A DNA stretch of 64,000 bases from Paenibacillus lemnae (GTDB taxonomy: Bacteria; Bacillota; Bacilli; Paenibacillales; Paenibacillaceae), in assembly GCF_012933385.1 (NCBI RefSeq), contig NZ_JABBPN010000021.1, forward strand, positions 1-64,000. Reading direction: 5' to 3'. Shown here piece by piece: positions 1 to 8,819 of the stretch. The translations under genes and the position numbers were made by a program. The notes under the pieces are model-generated. The model was not told the origin of the DNA. It saw nothing but the letters and a program-made list of their open reading frames with translations, and made no database searches. Position 1 is the first letter of the stretch. Each line of letters opens with the position of its first letter.

Positions 1-38
1 GACCGCCGCTCGTTTTTTCTTTATTGTACACAAAAAAA

Positions 39-77
39 CCTACAAGATGACTTTTTTCAAAGTGTCCATCTTGTAGG
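39..77 (-). terminator. Rho-independent terminator of the methyltransferase gene
   Basis: A 12-bp inverted repeat (CCTACAAGATG paired with CATCTTGTAGG) is followed on the minus strand by a run of seven T. It lies about 55 bases past the stop codon of the methyltransferase gene. Confidence 0.85.
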
Positions 78-130
78 GTACAGTTTAAGTAAAGGCTGCC
101 TTTTTTATATTCACCTTTGCGATTGTAACG

Positions 131-853
131 TTAATTCTGTGGCTTCCGAGCCGCAAATACGACCGTGTTCGCAGAAAATTCAGTAGGTTCTTCGTATTTT
201 TCTTCCTTGATCGCTACCTCATCCTCATCCTCACGAATGATACGCCAATCCGAATAGGATTCCTCCAGCAGCGAAATGGCTTCTTGCTCGGATAAATTCA
301 GCTCAATCTGTGCAGATTGTTCCTCTCCTGTTGTCAGCTTGGTTTCACTAACTTCGGTGTTCATGGTGATACAGTGAATGCCGCCGGGAGTCGTAGCATA
401 TTGCAGCCTGCTGATCACATCTCGCAGAGCCTCCTTGGACGATACATGCTCCAAGCAGCCGCAAGCCACAATGTAATCATATGTGTTGTGTTCATAGTCA
501 CCATGCTCCACATCGGCCTGCATTGCTTCAACGATCTCAGCTACACCGTACTTGTCTGCATTCTCTTTCAGCTTGCACACCGCTTCATCCAGCAGATCCG
601 TCCCAACCAGACGTCCCTGTCCTGCCTTCTGAAGTTTCATCGCAATGGGAATCGCGTTCCGTCCAGGACCGCTGCCCAAGTCAAGCACGACGGGATTGGG
701 ATTTTGATCCAGTACGCTCTCCAGCAGTTCCATGACAATTGGCAGCGGCTTGGACATCCAGGTGCCTGGCTTTAAAATCTCTTCTTCTTCATACAGCTTG
801 GCATGATAATGCTCTTCTGATTCTCTGGCTTTCTCGAATTCAGCCGATGACAT
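131..853 (-). CDS. Class I SAM-dependent methyltransferase
   Basis: Predicted cytoplasmic methyltransferase of 240 residues. The Rossmann-fold motif I, VLDLGSGPGRN, lies at about residues 56-66. An acidic strand-2 end (GTDLLDEA) and a motif-IV-like YDYIVACGCLEH near residues 125-136 follow, the expected order for class I enzymes. The start is fixed by AAGGAGGG eight bases before the ATG. The N-terminal 30 residues are rich in Glu and charged, and the C-terminal part is family-specific. The gene is monocistronic with its own terminator. The substrate cannot be read from the sequence; small-molecule methylation is the usual role of this group. Confidence 0.85.
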   Translation of the reverse strand: MSSAEFEKARESEEHYHAKLYEEEEILKPGTWMSKPLPIVMELLESVLDQNPNPVVLDLGSGPGRNAIPIAMKLQKAGQGRLVGTDLLDEAVCKLKENADKYGVAEIVEAMQADVEHGDYEHNTYDYIVACGCLEHVSSKEALRDVISRLQYATTPGGIHCITMNTEVSETKLTTGEEQSAQIELNLSEQEAISLLEESYSDWRIIREDEDEVAIKEEKYEEPTEFSANTVVFAARKPQN

Positions 854-964
854 TGCCTATCCCTCCTTATATCTAAACCCATCCTATTAGAAGTATCACT
901 CCTACATACCCCTGACGGCAATGTCTGTAACAGTTACCCGAATGCCATGATGCGCTGCAATCGA

Positions 965-1951
965 TTAAAATATACTATCTGAGACGTAATAGATCTTCTG
1001 CGTGTTTTTCTTGTTCACGGGGTCTGGCACAATGGTAAAGTAAACGTTGCCGTTTTTCGTCTGTACGCCTTCAATTTCCCGATTGCCTACATTTGTGATT
1101 TTGACTAGGCTTTTGTATGCGCCAGTGTTGGACATCATGGCTATCTGAGGGGTTTGGCCATCAGCACCGCCTGAGGTGAAAATTCTAGTGCTGCTCAGCA
1201 TATCTGTACCCTGAAAAGAACCATTGGGTCTCACGATTGCGCTGCCGGACTGTGTAAAACTTCGAACAGCCGCGTTAACCGCTGCCGTACTGTCCATACG
1301 GACCTGATCATTGTTGTCGAGCAGCTGATTCAGAGTTGCTGTATCATAAATGGTCCAGGTTACCGTGCCCTGAGCGGTCTGCACCCGAAAGACCGTATGT
1401 GTGCTGTTTCCTCCTCCGTCAACACGGTAGGTATCGCCCAATCTTGTGCCTGTATCATTCGCGTAATTCATATAGGTGAAGCGCGGGAGATCTGTATAAT
1501 CCAAAGTTACACCGGGTGAATACTGGAGCCTTGCTACCTGGAGGGACCAATAATAGTTAGTGGAGGGATCTGCTTTGGAACTGAAATAAAAATAGTTAAC
1601 GCCATTGTAGGTGTACATATCGAGGGTTTGACAGTGACCTGTGTTCGTAACCGTCATTTCATCCACATAGTTGGCATCATTGCCGTCAATGAGCAGTCGG
1701 GAAAGATAACAGTTCCCCCCGGAACGCTGAGTCACATAAATGTATTTAGAAGCAATATAAGCTTTCTGGACAACCACATTGTGGTTCAATCCCTTGAGGT
1801 TATAAGCCAATTGAGCTGAAGCGTTGACTGTTTTTTCGGGCGTTGCGGCATATGCAGGCATACCTGACATACTAATCACAACAATGGCGAGCAGAAACGA
1901 TGTGAACATTTTGAAATTCCTGAACATGTTCAGCAGACTCACGGGTTTCAT
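965..1951 (-). CDS. Secreted helveticin J family protein (class III bacteriocin-like)
   Basis: Predicted secreted protein of 328 residues. The chosen ATG has GGGAGG seven bases upstream; an in-frame ATG 15 bases earlier has none. A signal peptide ends at about AYA-ATPEK (residue 36). The mature part matches the helveticin J pattern in order: a VVVQKAYIASKYIY segment, a GHCQTLDMY segment, LQVARLQY, a TDLPRFTYMN segment and a C-terminal EIEGVQTKNGNVYFTIV segment. This suggests the repeat-rich beta fold of that family. Helveticin J of Lactobacillus is a heat-labile protein bacteriocin, but most Bacilli homologues are uncharacterised, so killing activity is inferred. No immunity gene is recognisable beside it. 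Confidence 0.7.
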   Translation of the reverse strand: MKPVSLLNMFRNFKMFTSFLLAIVVISMSGMPAYAATPEKTVNASAQLAYNLKGLNHNVVVQKAYIASKYIYVTQRSGGNCYLSRLLIDGNDANYVDEMTVTNTGHCQTLDMYTYNGVNYFYFSSKADPSTNYYWSLQVARLQYSPGVTLDYTDLPRFTYMNYANDTGTRLGDTYRVDGGGNSTHTVFRVQTAQGTVTWTIYDTATLNQLLDNNDQVRMDSTAAVNAAVRSFTQSGSAIVRPNGSFQGTDMLSSTRIFTSGGADGQTPQIAMMSNTGAYKSLVKITNVGNREIEGVQTKNGNVYFTIVPDPVNKKNTQKIYYVSDSIF

Positions 1952-2026
1952 TAAAAAACCTCCCATTTTAGATAGTGATATGAAATACTACATACACCCG
2001 GTTTATTTTAAAACATTTCATAAAAA

Positions 2027-2048
2027 AAGCCGCCATAAAAGGCGACTT
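2027..2048 (-). terminator. Rho-independent terminator after a tiny ORF
   Basis: On the minus strand AAGTCGCC and GGCGGCTT form an 8-bp stem with one mismatch and a 6-base loop, followed by TTTTTTT. It starts just past the stop of the 23-codon ORF at 2052-2123 and does not belong to any larger gene. Confidence 0.8.
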
Positions 2049-2051
2049 GAA

Positions 2052-2123
2052 TTAACGGTTCGTGACCGCGCAGTTATAGTAATTCCCATGATTTATGATG
2101 ACGGACGCGATCAAAACCAGCAT
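2052..2123 (-). CDS. Possible 23-residue small protein
   Basis: A short ORF (begins MLVLIASVII, ends CAVTNR) has a very strong ribosome site, GAGAGGAGG, 11 bases upstream of the ATG. Its stop codon abuts a good terminator. The first ten residues are hydrophobic and the tail is polar and basic. The unit is too small for homology arguments. It could be a small membrane peptide, or the RNA itself may be the product. A weak -35 (TTGTTA) lies near 2185-2190, but no good -10 is seen. Confidence 0.35.
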   Translation of the reverse strand: MLVLIASVIINHGNYYNCAVTNR

Positions 2124-2199
2124 ATCCGATCCATCCTCCTCTCTCAATCTTAAACCAAGTGTATGAATACTCCATACCCAATTTTAACAATTAGAAACA

Positions 2200-3603
2200 T
2201 TATTTGAGAAGACGTTGAATCAGTTTTAACTTCTTATGATAAGGAGGGTATAGAATCTGCAGATTGATCCGAGTGCTCTTGCGCAGGATGCTTTTTTCGT
2301 GAGAGAAGGTATCGAAGCTGAATTTACCATGATATGCTCCGATGCCTGAATTCCCCACACCTCCAAAAGGCATGTTGGGATTGGCTACATGTGTAATCGT
2401 ATCATTGATGCACCCGCCTCCAAAAGACACTTCGGACATTACCTTATCTTGAACTGCACGGTCCGAGGTGAAAAGGTACAGTGCCAGCGGTTTAGGCCGC
2501 TTCTGAATCTCATCGATTGCCTCTTCGAGATGATCATAGCTGATAATTGGCAGAATCGGGCCGAATATTTCATCTTCCATACTCGCAGCATCCCACGATT
2601 GAGCAAGAATCAGAGTCGGCTCGATGAATCGCTCATCCTCCACTGAACCTCCGCCATAGATGACCTGATCCTGGTCTCTTTCGATGAGATTCGTAAGCCG
2701 CTTGAAATGCGTATTGTTTACAATACGCCCATAGTCTGAATTATGACGAATATGGTCGCCGAAAAATGTATGGATGACCTTGATCATCTTCGATATCAGT
2801 GTATCCTTTACTTCTTCATGGACTAGCAGATAATCCGGCGCAATACAGGTCTGTCCGGTGTTCAGCAGCTTTCCCCAGATAATACGCTCCGCAGCGACTT
2901 GAAGATCTGCCTCACGGTCCACGATAACAGGACTCTTTCCTCCCAGCTCCAGTGTAACTGGAGTCAGGTTTTTGACGGCAGCCTCCATGACCACCTTCCC
3001 TACCGGAACACTCCCCGTGAAAAAGATATAGTCAAACTCTTCATGGATCAGAGCAGTCGTCGTTTCTTTCCCACCCTCTACTACCTGCACATATCCGGGA
3101 TGAAACAGGCCTGAAATCATTTCCCGAATGACAGCGGAGACTGCTGGTGTATTCTCAGATGCTTTAAGTACGGCCGTATTGCCAGCCGCCAATGCTCCGA
3201 CCAACGGCTCGATCAACAATTGAAACGGATAGTTAAACGGGCCAATAATTAAAACCGAACCATACGGTTCCGAGATTACGAAGCTCTTCGAAACCATAAG
3301 ATGTAAAGGAGTTTTGACACGCCGCGGTCGTGCCCACTTTTTAAGGTGACGGATGGTATCGCGGATACTCTTCTGCATGAAGCCGATTTCTGTGGTATAC
3401 GATTCGAATCTGCCCTTCCCCAAATCCTGATACAGCGCTTCAGTCAGTTTGCTGTCATACTGCTTGATCGCTTCTCCCAGCCGTTTTAAATGATAAATCC
3501 GTTCTTCTATTGGACGAGTTGCACCTGTAAGATAATATTGTCTCTGCTGTTGAAGTAACTGATGAATTTCACTTTGGTTCCACTCGAGATGATCTTTCAA
3601 CAT
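2200..3603 (-). CDS. Aldehyde dehydrogenase (class 3 / YwdH-like)
   Basis: NAD(P)-dependent oxidation of an aldehyde to the acid, 467 residues. The catalytic Cys lies in NTGQTCIAPD near residue 252, and the general-base Glu in LELGGKSP near residue 220. FTGSVPVGK near residue 195 is the cofactor-binding Gly motif. The length and the hydrophobic C-terminal tail (ILYPPYHKKLKLIQRLLK) fit the class 3 fatty-aldehyde group to which B. subtilis YwdH belongs. The tail may give membrane association. An ArsR gene is 70 bases upstream in the same direction and a palindromic operator sits 35-50 bases before the start, so the gene is probably under local control. Confidence 0.9.
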   Translation of the reverse strand: MLKDHLEWNQSEIHQLLQQQRQYYLTGATRPIEERIYHLKRLGEAIKQYDSKLTEALYQDLGKGRFESYTTEIGFMQKSIRDTIRHLKKWARPRRVKTPLHLMVSKSFVISEPYGSVLIIGPFNYPFQLLIEPLVGALAAGNTAVLKASENTPAVSAVIREMISGLFHPGYVQVVEGGKETTTALIHEEFDYIFFTGSVPVGKVVMEAAVKNLTPVTLELGGKSPVIVDREADLQVAAERIIWGKLLNTGQTCIAPDYLLVHEEVKDTLISKMIKVIHTFFGDHIRHNSDYGRIVNNTHFKRLTNLIERDQDQVIYGGGSVEDERFIEPTLILAQSWDAASMEDEIFGPILPIISYDHLEEAIDEIQKRPKPLALYLFTSDRAVQDKVMSEVSFGGGCINDTITHVANPNMPFGGVGNSGIGAYHGKFSFDTFSHEKSILRKSTRINLQILYPPYHKKLKLIQRLLK

Positions 3604-3637
3604 ATTTCTCTCCTTTGATAGCCAATTACGATTAAGT

Positions 3638-3653
3638 GTTTAAACATTTAAAC
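3638..3653. promoter_or_regulatory. ArsR-type operator palindrome
   Basis: GTTTAAACATTTAAAC is an exact inverted repeat of 7-bp arms around a 2-bp centre. It lies between the ArsR gene and the aldehyde dehydrogenase start. The 2-bp centre and AT-rich arms resemble ArsR/SmtB sites; binding is inferred. Confidence 0.6.
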
Positions 3654-3673
3654 GAATAGGACAAAAATAACAT

Positions 3674-3982
3674 TTATTTTAAAAGGCAGTCTTCTTCCAG
3701 CGCAGCGACTAGCTGTTTCAGCATGTCGATCGAGGATTCCAAAGAAATGGAATAATAACGCTGTGTCCCCTTTTGTTCGACGGTGATCAAACCTTTCTCC
3801 AGCAAAAGCTTGAGATGGTGTGAAATCGCTGGCCGTGAAAGCTTGGATTGTTCTGTAATTTCATTGACTGTCAATGTCCCCCGCTCATTCAGCAGCAGCA
3901 GGATGCCTTGGCGATGGCTGTCGCTTAGAACTTGAAACAACGGGATACAGGATTGAAAAATAGATATAGCGCGTTGACCCAT
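3674..3982 (-). CDS. ArsR-family winged-helix transcriptional regulator
   Basis: A 102-residue DNA-binding protein. The helix-turn-helix is NEITEQSKLSRPAISHHLKLLLEKGLI in sense, with the SRPAISHHLKLL recognition helix, followed by a wing ending QRYYSI. The conserved metal-binding ELCVCDL motif of arsenic or zinc sensors is not present, so the signal is probably not a metal bound at that site. The ATG at 3982 is chosen because AGAGGG lies five bases upstream; an in-frame TTG at 4003 lacks a ribosome site. It precedes the aldehyde dehydrogenase gene and likely represses it through the palindrome at 3638-3653. Confidence 0.85.
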   Translation of the reverse strand: MGQRAISIFQSCIPLFQVLSDSHRQGILLLLNERGTLTVNEITEQSKLSRPAISHHLKLLLEKGLITVEQKGTQRYYSISLESSIDMLKQLVAALEEDCLLK

Positions 3983-4050
3983 CGTTACCCTCTTTTCAAA
4001 CAATGTGTGCCTTTAATAGTACCTGATCTGGAGGTGTATTTCAATCATAA

Positions 4051-4098
4051 ATAAGAACCCCTGTCATTGGCGAATGGCCATGAGTCAGGAGTTCTTAT
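4051..4098 (-). terminator. Terminator of the AI-2E-family gene
   Basis: ATAAGAACTCCTG and CAGGGGTTCTTAT form a long stem with one mismatch and a 22-base loop. A short T-rich stretch follows on the minus strand. Confidence 0.7.
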
Positions 4099-4114
4099 CG
4101 AAAGAAAGTGTTCA

Positions 4115-5278
4115 TTATCCAAGATGATTATTGATTGGCGGCGGCGGTGGATCATACCAGCCAGACGTATCTTTGAACCATTGGAAAATATGCGTTACGC
4201 ACACTTTAAGGACCGCATAACCAGGAACCGCCAGCAGAATGCCTACCACGCCGAACAAATTACCAGAAGTCAGAATGACAAAAATAATTGTAATCGGGTG
4301 AATTTTCAACGTCTTACCCATAATTTGAGGTGAAATGAACTTGCCTTCAATCAGCTGCACGATTGTCCAGACCGCTACCATTTTGAGGAGCATGATGGGC
4401 GAAGTAACCAGAGCTACAATCAGTGCAGGCGTAATGGCAATCGCAGGTCCCAGATATGGCACCACACTGGTGAATGAGGCAATAATGGCGAGAATCAGAG
4501 CATAGTCCAGGCCAATAATCATGTACCCGATGTAGAGCAGAATCCCTATACAAAAACTGACAATAATCTGTCCGCGTATGAATGAACTAATCTGATGGTT
4601 GATGTCCTGAAGGACATTCAGAATGCCCGCACGGCTTTGTGTAGGCAGAAATGACAAGATTCTGACGGGAAGTTTTTTACCATCTTTGAGCATATAAAAC
4701 AGAATGAATGGCACCGTGATGATCGACACGACAGTTTCGGTAAAAGCACCCAGAAATCCGCCTACTCGTGACCAGGTTTGATTCAGAATATCCGTCGTTT
4801 TCGTCGTTACGGTCCCCCACCATTCTTCGGAGTTCAGGTTCGCCGCATCTTGAATCTGATTATACAGCTGGCTTCCTGTAAGGTCTTCAAACTGCTGTCT
4901 GATGTTCTCGCTGTATGTAGGAAAGTTGGTGATAAGCCCCATAATCTGGTTACGAAGCACGGGGATAACAGCAAGTACGACGACCGTGAGTATACCGGAA
5001 ATGACCAGGTAGAGAATGAGGATCGACCATCCTCGCTGTATTTTCCACTTTTCCATCACATTAACGAGAGGATTCAGCAAATAGTACAAAATACCGGATA
5101 ATATAATTGGTAAAATGACCGTTTTGATCAGCACTGCTATAGGGTGCAGCACAAATGTAATCTTGCTCATTACGAAAATATTAAGTCCAACCAGCAAGAG
5201 AACCAATAGCAAGATCACAACTTTGTTATTTAGAAAAAAACGTTTGAAACGATCCGGCCAAATGCGGGGTTGTTCCAT
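4115..5278 (-). CDS. AI-2E family transporter (multi-pass membrane protein)
   Basis: A 387-residue integral membrane protein of the AI-2E/UPF0118 family (TqsA, YhhT, YtvI). Two hydrophobic segments near residues 18-75 are followed by a third near 85-110. A long extracytoplasmic stretch then leads to paired C-terminal helices, including GYMIIGLDYALILAIIA and SVVPYLGPAIAI, the last being the family's PYxGP signature. The start has GGGAGG six bases upstream. Members have been linked to autoinducer export, Na+/H+ exchange and fatty-acid efflux, so the substrate is open. It has its own promoter and terminator. Confidence 0.88.
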   Translation of the reverse strand: MEQPRIWPDRFKRFFLNNKVVILLLVLLLVGLNIFVMSKITFVLHPIAVLIKTVILPIILSGILYYLLNPLVNVMEKWKIQRGWSILILYLVISGILTVVVLAVIPVLRNQIMGLITNFPTYSENIRQQFEDLTGSQLYNQIQDAANLNSEEWWGTVTTKTTDILNQTWSRVGGFLGAFTETVVSIITVPFILFYMLKDGKKLPVRILSFLPTQSRAGILNVLQDINHQISSFIRGQIIVSFCIGILLYIGYMIIGLDYALILAIIASFTSVVPYLGPAIAITPALIVALVTSPIMLLKMVAVWTIVQLIEGKFISPQIMGKTLKIHPITIIFVILTSGNLFGVVGILLAVPGYAVLKVCVTHIFQWFKDTSGWYDPPPPPINNHLG

Positions 5279-5320
5279 ATATGTCCTCCCTCGGATATAC
5301 CTAACTAACTTATCCTTATT

Positions 5321-5350
5321 ACTATAATGTTAATTACAGGCTCATGTCCA
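5321..5350 (-). promoter_or_regulatory. Probable sigma-A promoter of the AI-2E-family gene
   Basis: On the minus strand TGGACA (5345-5350) and TATAGT (5321-5326) are 18 bases apart, about 45 bases upstream of the start codon. Confidence 0.5.
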
Positions 5351-5373
5351 GTTGGACAATAAGGAAGTATTCA

Positions 5374-6618
5374 TTAGATCAGCTGTTTTCTCTTCTTTAA
5401 AAATCTTAACAATACGATCCCGCTGCCCGTACAGATAGCAGCACACAGCCCAATGAATCCGTAACCGGCTTGAAGTCCGCGCAGCAGACCCAGGGAAGAA
5501 TCAGCACCATAGTATCTTTTGACAAGTTCAATAATGCCGCCGATCATGTAGTTTCCAACCACACTTCCCAACCCCATCAGGGTTACGGTAAACGTAATGG
5601 CGGTATCACTTTCGTTAGGGTATCTTTGGGCGATAAAAGCCATCACCGTCGGATAAATCATCGCAATTCCAATCCCGGATAATGCAAACAGAAACGCAGC
5701 CTTTTCACCGCCCAAGAGCGCTAAAAATGTACAGACCGCTGAAAAACCCGAGAACAAGATCAGGGAACGAACAAAGCCGATACGATCGGTCAGCGGACCA
5801 AGCAGAATACGTGCCAGTGTAAAACATAAGAAAAATGTAGACAGCATGCCTGAAGCCGTGACCGTATCCCACTGATAAGCCTTCTCCAGAAAATTGACCA
5901 GCCACCCTCCGACCGCCAGTTCGGATACAACACCGGATGACAGGATGATAACCATAAACCACAGAACAGGGTCACGCACCAGATCTTTTAACGGTACCCT
6001 TACACTTTCGTTAAGATCATCTCCTGGAAACTTGCTGAACAGCGCCGAGATCATAGGCAGAAGAGACAATGACAGCACGATGACATACATCCCGCGCCAA
6101 TCCAGGGTATAATCGCCAATCGTAACGTTCATCAGACCCGTTGCGACCAGCGGCGCTACCGTCGAGCTCAATCCATAAAACCCGTGACTCAAGTTCATCA
6201 TGGTCCCGGTATTCTTCACAAAGATACGTGCTCCAAGAATCGCCAGTGCGATTTCGAGCATTCCGTTACCAATGTACATTAAAAAGTACGACGATGAAAA
6301 CAGCGCATAGCTTTGAGAAAGAAAAATAAAAACGCCGGATAACATCATTAAAGCAAAAGATGCAATCGTGATGATCTTGATACCCCAGATTCGTGTAAGG
6401 TACGCCGTAAAGGAACATGCAATGAAGTAACCCAGCGCATTCAGTGACAACAGGGTCCCAAGCTGGGATTCACTTAACATAAAGTCAAACTGAATTCTCG
6501 GTATCGCAGGTCCTTTAATATTTTCTGAGAACCCGAAAATAACAAACCCTAAAAACACGGTGAATATCTGCATTATGTATGTCTTGTTGATTGTTCTGGT
6601 AGCTTTCTGTTTCTGCAC
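5374..6618 (-). CDS. MFS transporter
   Basis: A 414-residue permease with about twelve hydrophobic segments. The loop 2-3 motif is degenerate (AYLTRIWGIK), and GPLTDRIGF near residue 275 is the matching motif of the second half. This places the protein in the major facilitator superfamily. The N-terminal GFSENIKGPAIPRIQ region is reminiscent of FucP/sugar-type members, but no substrate can be assigned. Translation starts at GTG with AAGGAG eight bases upstream. It is convergent with nothing and separated by about 190 bases from the lasso cassette, which runs the other way. Confidence 0.85.
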   Translation of the reverse strand: MQKQKATRTINKTYIMQIFTVFLGFVIFGFSENIKGPAIPRIQFDFMLSESQLGTLLSLNALGYFIACSFTAYLTRIWGIKIITIASFALMMLSGVFIFLSQSYALFSSSYFLMYIGNGMLEIALAILGARIFVKNTGTMMNLSHGFYGLSSTVAPLVATGLMNVTIGDYTLDWRGMYVIVLSLSLLPMISALFSKFPGDDLNESVRVPLKDLVRDPVLWFMVIILSSGVVSELAVGGWLVNFLEKAYQWDTVTASGMLSTFFLCFTLARILLGPLTDRIGFVRSLILFSGFSAVCTFLALLGGEKAAFLFALSGIGIAMIYPTVMAFIAQRYPNESDTAITFTVTLMGLGSVVGNYMIGGIIELVKRYYGADSSLGLLRGLQAGYGFIGLCAAICTGSGIVLLRFLKKRKQLI

Positions 6619-6802
6619 GTTGAATTCTCCTTAAGATTTAAAACGTTTGATAGATTGGAGTGTACGCCCATCCGGAAAGCTGGTCAAGATAAATAATGAA
6701 GACTGCAGATTTCAATATTCAGGACTAAGGTATGATGCTTACAGGTCTCACGTCACTTGTTATCTGAACAACATTTGATCCAATACGTTGCATGTTACTG
6801 AG

Positions 6803-6825
6803 TATAATGATACAATTTGTATCAT
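6803..6825 (+). promoter_or_regulatory. Promoter -10 and 19-bp operator of the lasso cassette
   Basis: TATAAT (6803-6808) overlaps an exact inverted repeat, ATGATACAATTTGTATCAT (6807-6825; 9-bp arms, 1-bp centre). No good -35 lies at the right distance. A repressor dimer bound here would cover the expected transcription start. The regulator is unknown and not encoded nearby in an obvious way. Confidence 0.6.
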
Positions 6826-6849
6826 AAGACAGTGAATAGGAGCATGTTA

Positions 6850-8814
6850 ATGAGTGCGATTGCCGGGATTTGGACACGCCATCCCTCTCCACTTCTAAAT
6901 CAACATCTAGATACAATGATGCAGGTTCTGTCCCATTTTCCTGCTGACGATGCGGGGATATGGAGCAGCCCCGTAGTTGCACTAGGCTGTCATACAAGAT
7001 GGATCACACCGGAATCTATTCTTGAATGTCTCCCGTATCATCACCCGACGTTTCGAAACAGCATTACCGCGGACGCAATACTGGACAACCGGGAAGAGCT
7101 GTTTTCCCTCCTCCACATTGATTACTTCAAGAGGCGTCATATGACCGACAGTGAACTCATTCTGCGCGCATATGCAAAATGGGGGATCAATTGCCCCCGC
7201 TATCTGCTAGGTGACTTTAGTTTTGTAATTTGGGATGAGTACAACAAGCGTCTTTTTGGAGCACGAGACCTGCTTGGAAACCGCACACTGTACTTTGAAC
7301 ATCACTGTGATCAATTTGCTTTTTGTACAACGATGAGCCCTCTGCTCGCTATATCTGACCAGAAACCCTCGATCAACGAGTCCTGGCTGGCAGAGTTCTT
7401 GGCGATCCCTGTCATTCTCGATACGATCGATGTGAAGAGTACAGTTTATCAAGGAATTCACCAGCTTCCCCCTGCTCACTTCTTTACTGTGGAAGATGGT
7501 CGATTGAAGATCGACCAATACGACGGGTTGAAAGAGCCTGCCGAGAAGCTGCGCTTACGTTCCAACGGAGAGTATGAAGAGGCTTTTAGAGATGTATTTC
7601 AGACTGCTGTAGCCAGCAAACTCCGGACATTCCGTCAGGTGGGTGTTAAATTGAGTGGAGGTCTGGACTCCGGATCGATTGCAGCTTTCGCTTCAAAGTT
7701 CCTTCATCAGGAAGGTAAGAGATTACATACATTCAGCTATATACCACCTTCAGATTTTGCAGACTGGACAAACCGGTATATGGTTGCTGACGAAACACCC
7801 TATATTCAATCGATCGCCCGGCATGCAGGTAATACCCGAAATCATTTCCTTCGATTTCCTGAGCGGAATTCAATAACTGTCGTGGATGAATTGCTAGATT
7901 CTATTGAAGCGCCGTACAAATTTCTGGAGAATTCTTTCTGGCTCACGGGGATTGCGGAACAGGCACAAATGGAATCGATAGGGGTCATGTTAACGGGTGG
8001 CAGAGGAAATTACACGGTGTCATGGGGACCTGCCTGCGACTACTACGCCCAGCTGATGCGGAAGGTGCAGTGGATTAAGCTTTATCGTGAAATGAAACAA
8101 TACAGCCGGATTGAAGGCATCTCACGCTTTAAGCTGTTCCCCTTTGTCGGCTCTCACGCGTTCCCGCTTGCGGCACGATGGATGAACAAAAGTAGAGAAA
8201 AGGATTCCATGAGGCCGATGCTCATTCATCCTGAATTCGCCAAGCGGACAGAAGTCATGGAAAAGCTGCAGCCATATTATGGTCACGTTGATATGAACGG
8301 CATGCAAACCGATGATTTCTCCGAACGCCGTTTTCAATTTGAGCATCTGGCTACGTCGAACCATTATGGTACTTCTACCACCAAGCTGTCACTTCGTTAC
8401 GGCATTGCCGATCGAGATCCTACAAACGATCCTCGCGTCATTCGCTTCTGCCTGTCCCTGCCCTATGATCAGTTTGTGCAGCACGGCAGGGACCGTTCCA
8501 TCATTCGCCGTGCTGTATCAGGACTGCTTCCTGATGACGTCCGGATGAATCAGCGTGTACGGGGCGTTCAGGGAGCGGACTGGCTCTACCGGCTGCGGTC
8601 TTCCTGGGACACGTTAACAGATGAACTGCATCACATGTGCCTAGACCCGGTAGCCTCAGCATACTTGCATATCAATCAGGTGAAACAATCCTTGAATGTT
8701 GTCGGAGCTTCTCCCAAATCCGAGCTGGCGTTTGATCCTCATGCGAGACTGCTTATGCAGAGTTTGATTGTTTATCGGTTTTTGAAGCGCACGCATTCTC
8801 TGGAAAGGAGGTGA
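6850..8814 (+). CDS. Lasso peptide macrolactam synthetase (asparagine synthase-like, C protein)
   Basis: A 654-residue asparagine-synthetase homologue. It would adenylate an Asp or Glu side chain and close the isopeptide ring of a lasso peptide. The N-terminal glutaminase-like domain begins MSAIAGIW, lacking the Cys2 nucleophile of true asparagine synthetases, as in lasso cyclases. The synthetase domain carries the ATP pyrophosphatase loop SGGLDSGSIAA near residue 268. The ATG at 6850 is chosen for TAGGAG seven bases upstream. The stop is five bases before the precursor gene, whose ribosome site lies inside this gene's 3' end, so the two are tightly coupled. The precursor match makes a lasso role far more likely than asparagine synthesis. 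Confidence 0.88.
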   Translation: MSAIAGIWTRHPSPLLNQHLDTMMQVLSHFPADDAGIWSSPVVALGCHTRWITPESILECLPYHHPTFRNSITADAILDNREELFSLLHIDYFKRRHMTDSELILRAYAKWGINCPRYLLGDFSFVIWDEYNKRLFGARDLLGNRTLYFEHHCDQFAFCTTMSPLLAISDQKPSINESWLAEFLAIPVILDTIDVKSTVYQGIHQLPPAHFFTVEDGRLKIDQYDGLKEPAEKLRLRSNGEYEEAFRDVFQTAVASKLRTFRQVGVKLSGGLDSGSIAAFASKFLHQEGKRLHTFSYIPPSDFADWTNRYMVADETPYIQSIARHAGNTRNHFLRFPERNSITVVDELLDSIEAPYKFLENSFWLTGIAEQAQMESIGVMLTGGRGNYTVSWGPACDYYAQLMRKVQWIKLYREMKQYSRIEGISRFKLFPFVGSHAFPLAARWMNKSREKDSMRPMLIHPEFAKRTEVMEKLQPYYGHVDMNGMQTDDFSERRFQFEHLATSNHYGTSTTKLSLRYGIADRDPTNDPRVIRFCLSLPYDQFVQHGRDRSIIRRAVSGLLPDDVRMNQRVRGVQGADWLYRLRSSWDTLTDELHHMCLDPVASAYLHINQVKQSLNVVGASPKSELAFDPHARLLMQSLIVYRFLKRTHSLERR

Positions 8815-8819
8815 TACAT

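Noticed and set aside
6850-8814. Annotation as a true asparagine synthetase
   Set aside because: The Cys2 glutaminase nucleophile is missing and a lasso precursor follows directly.
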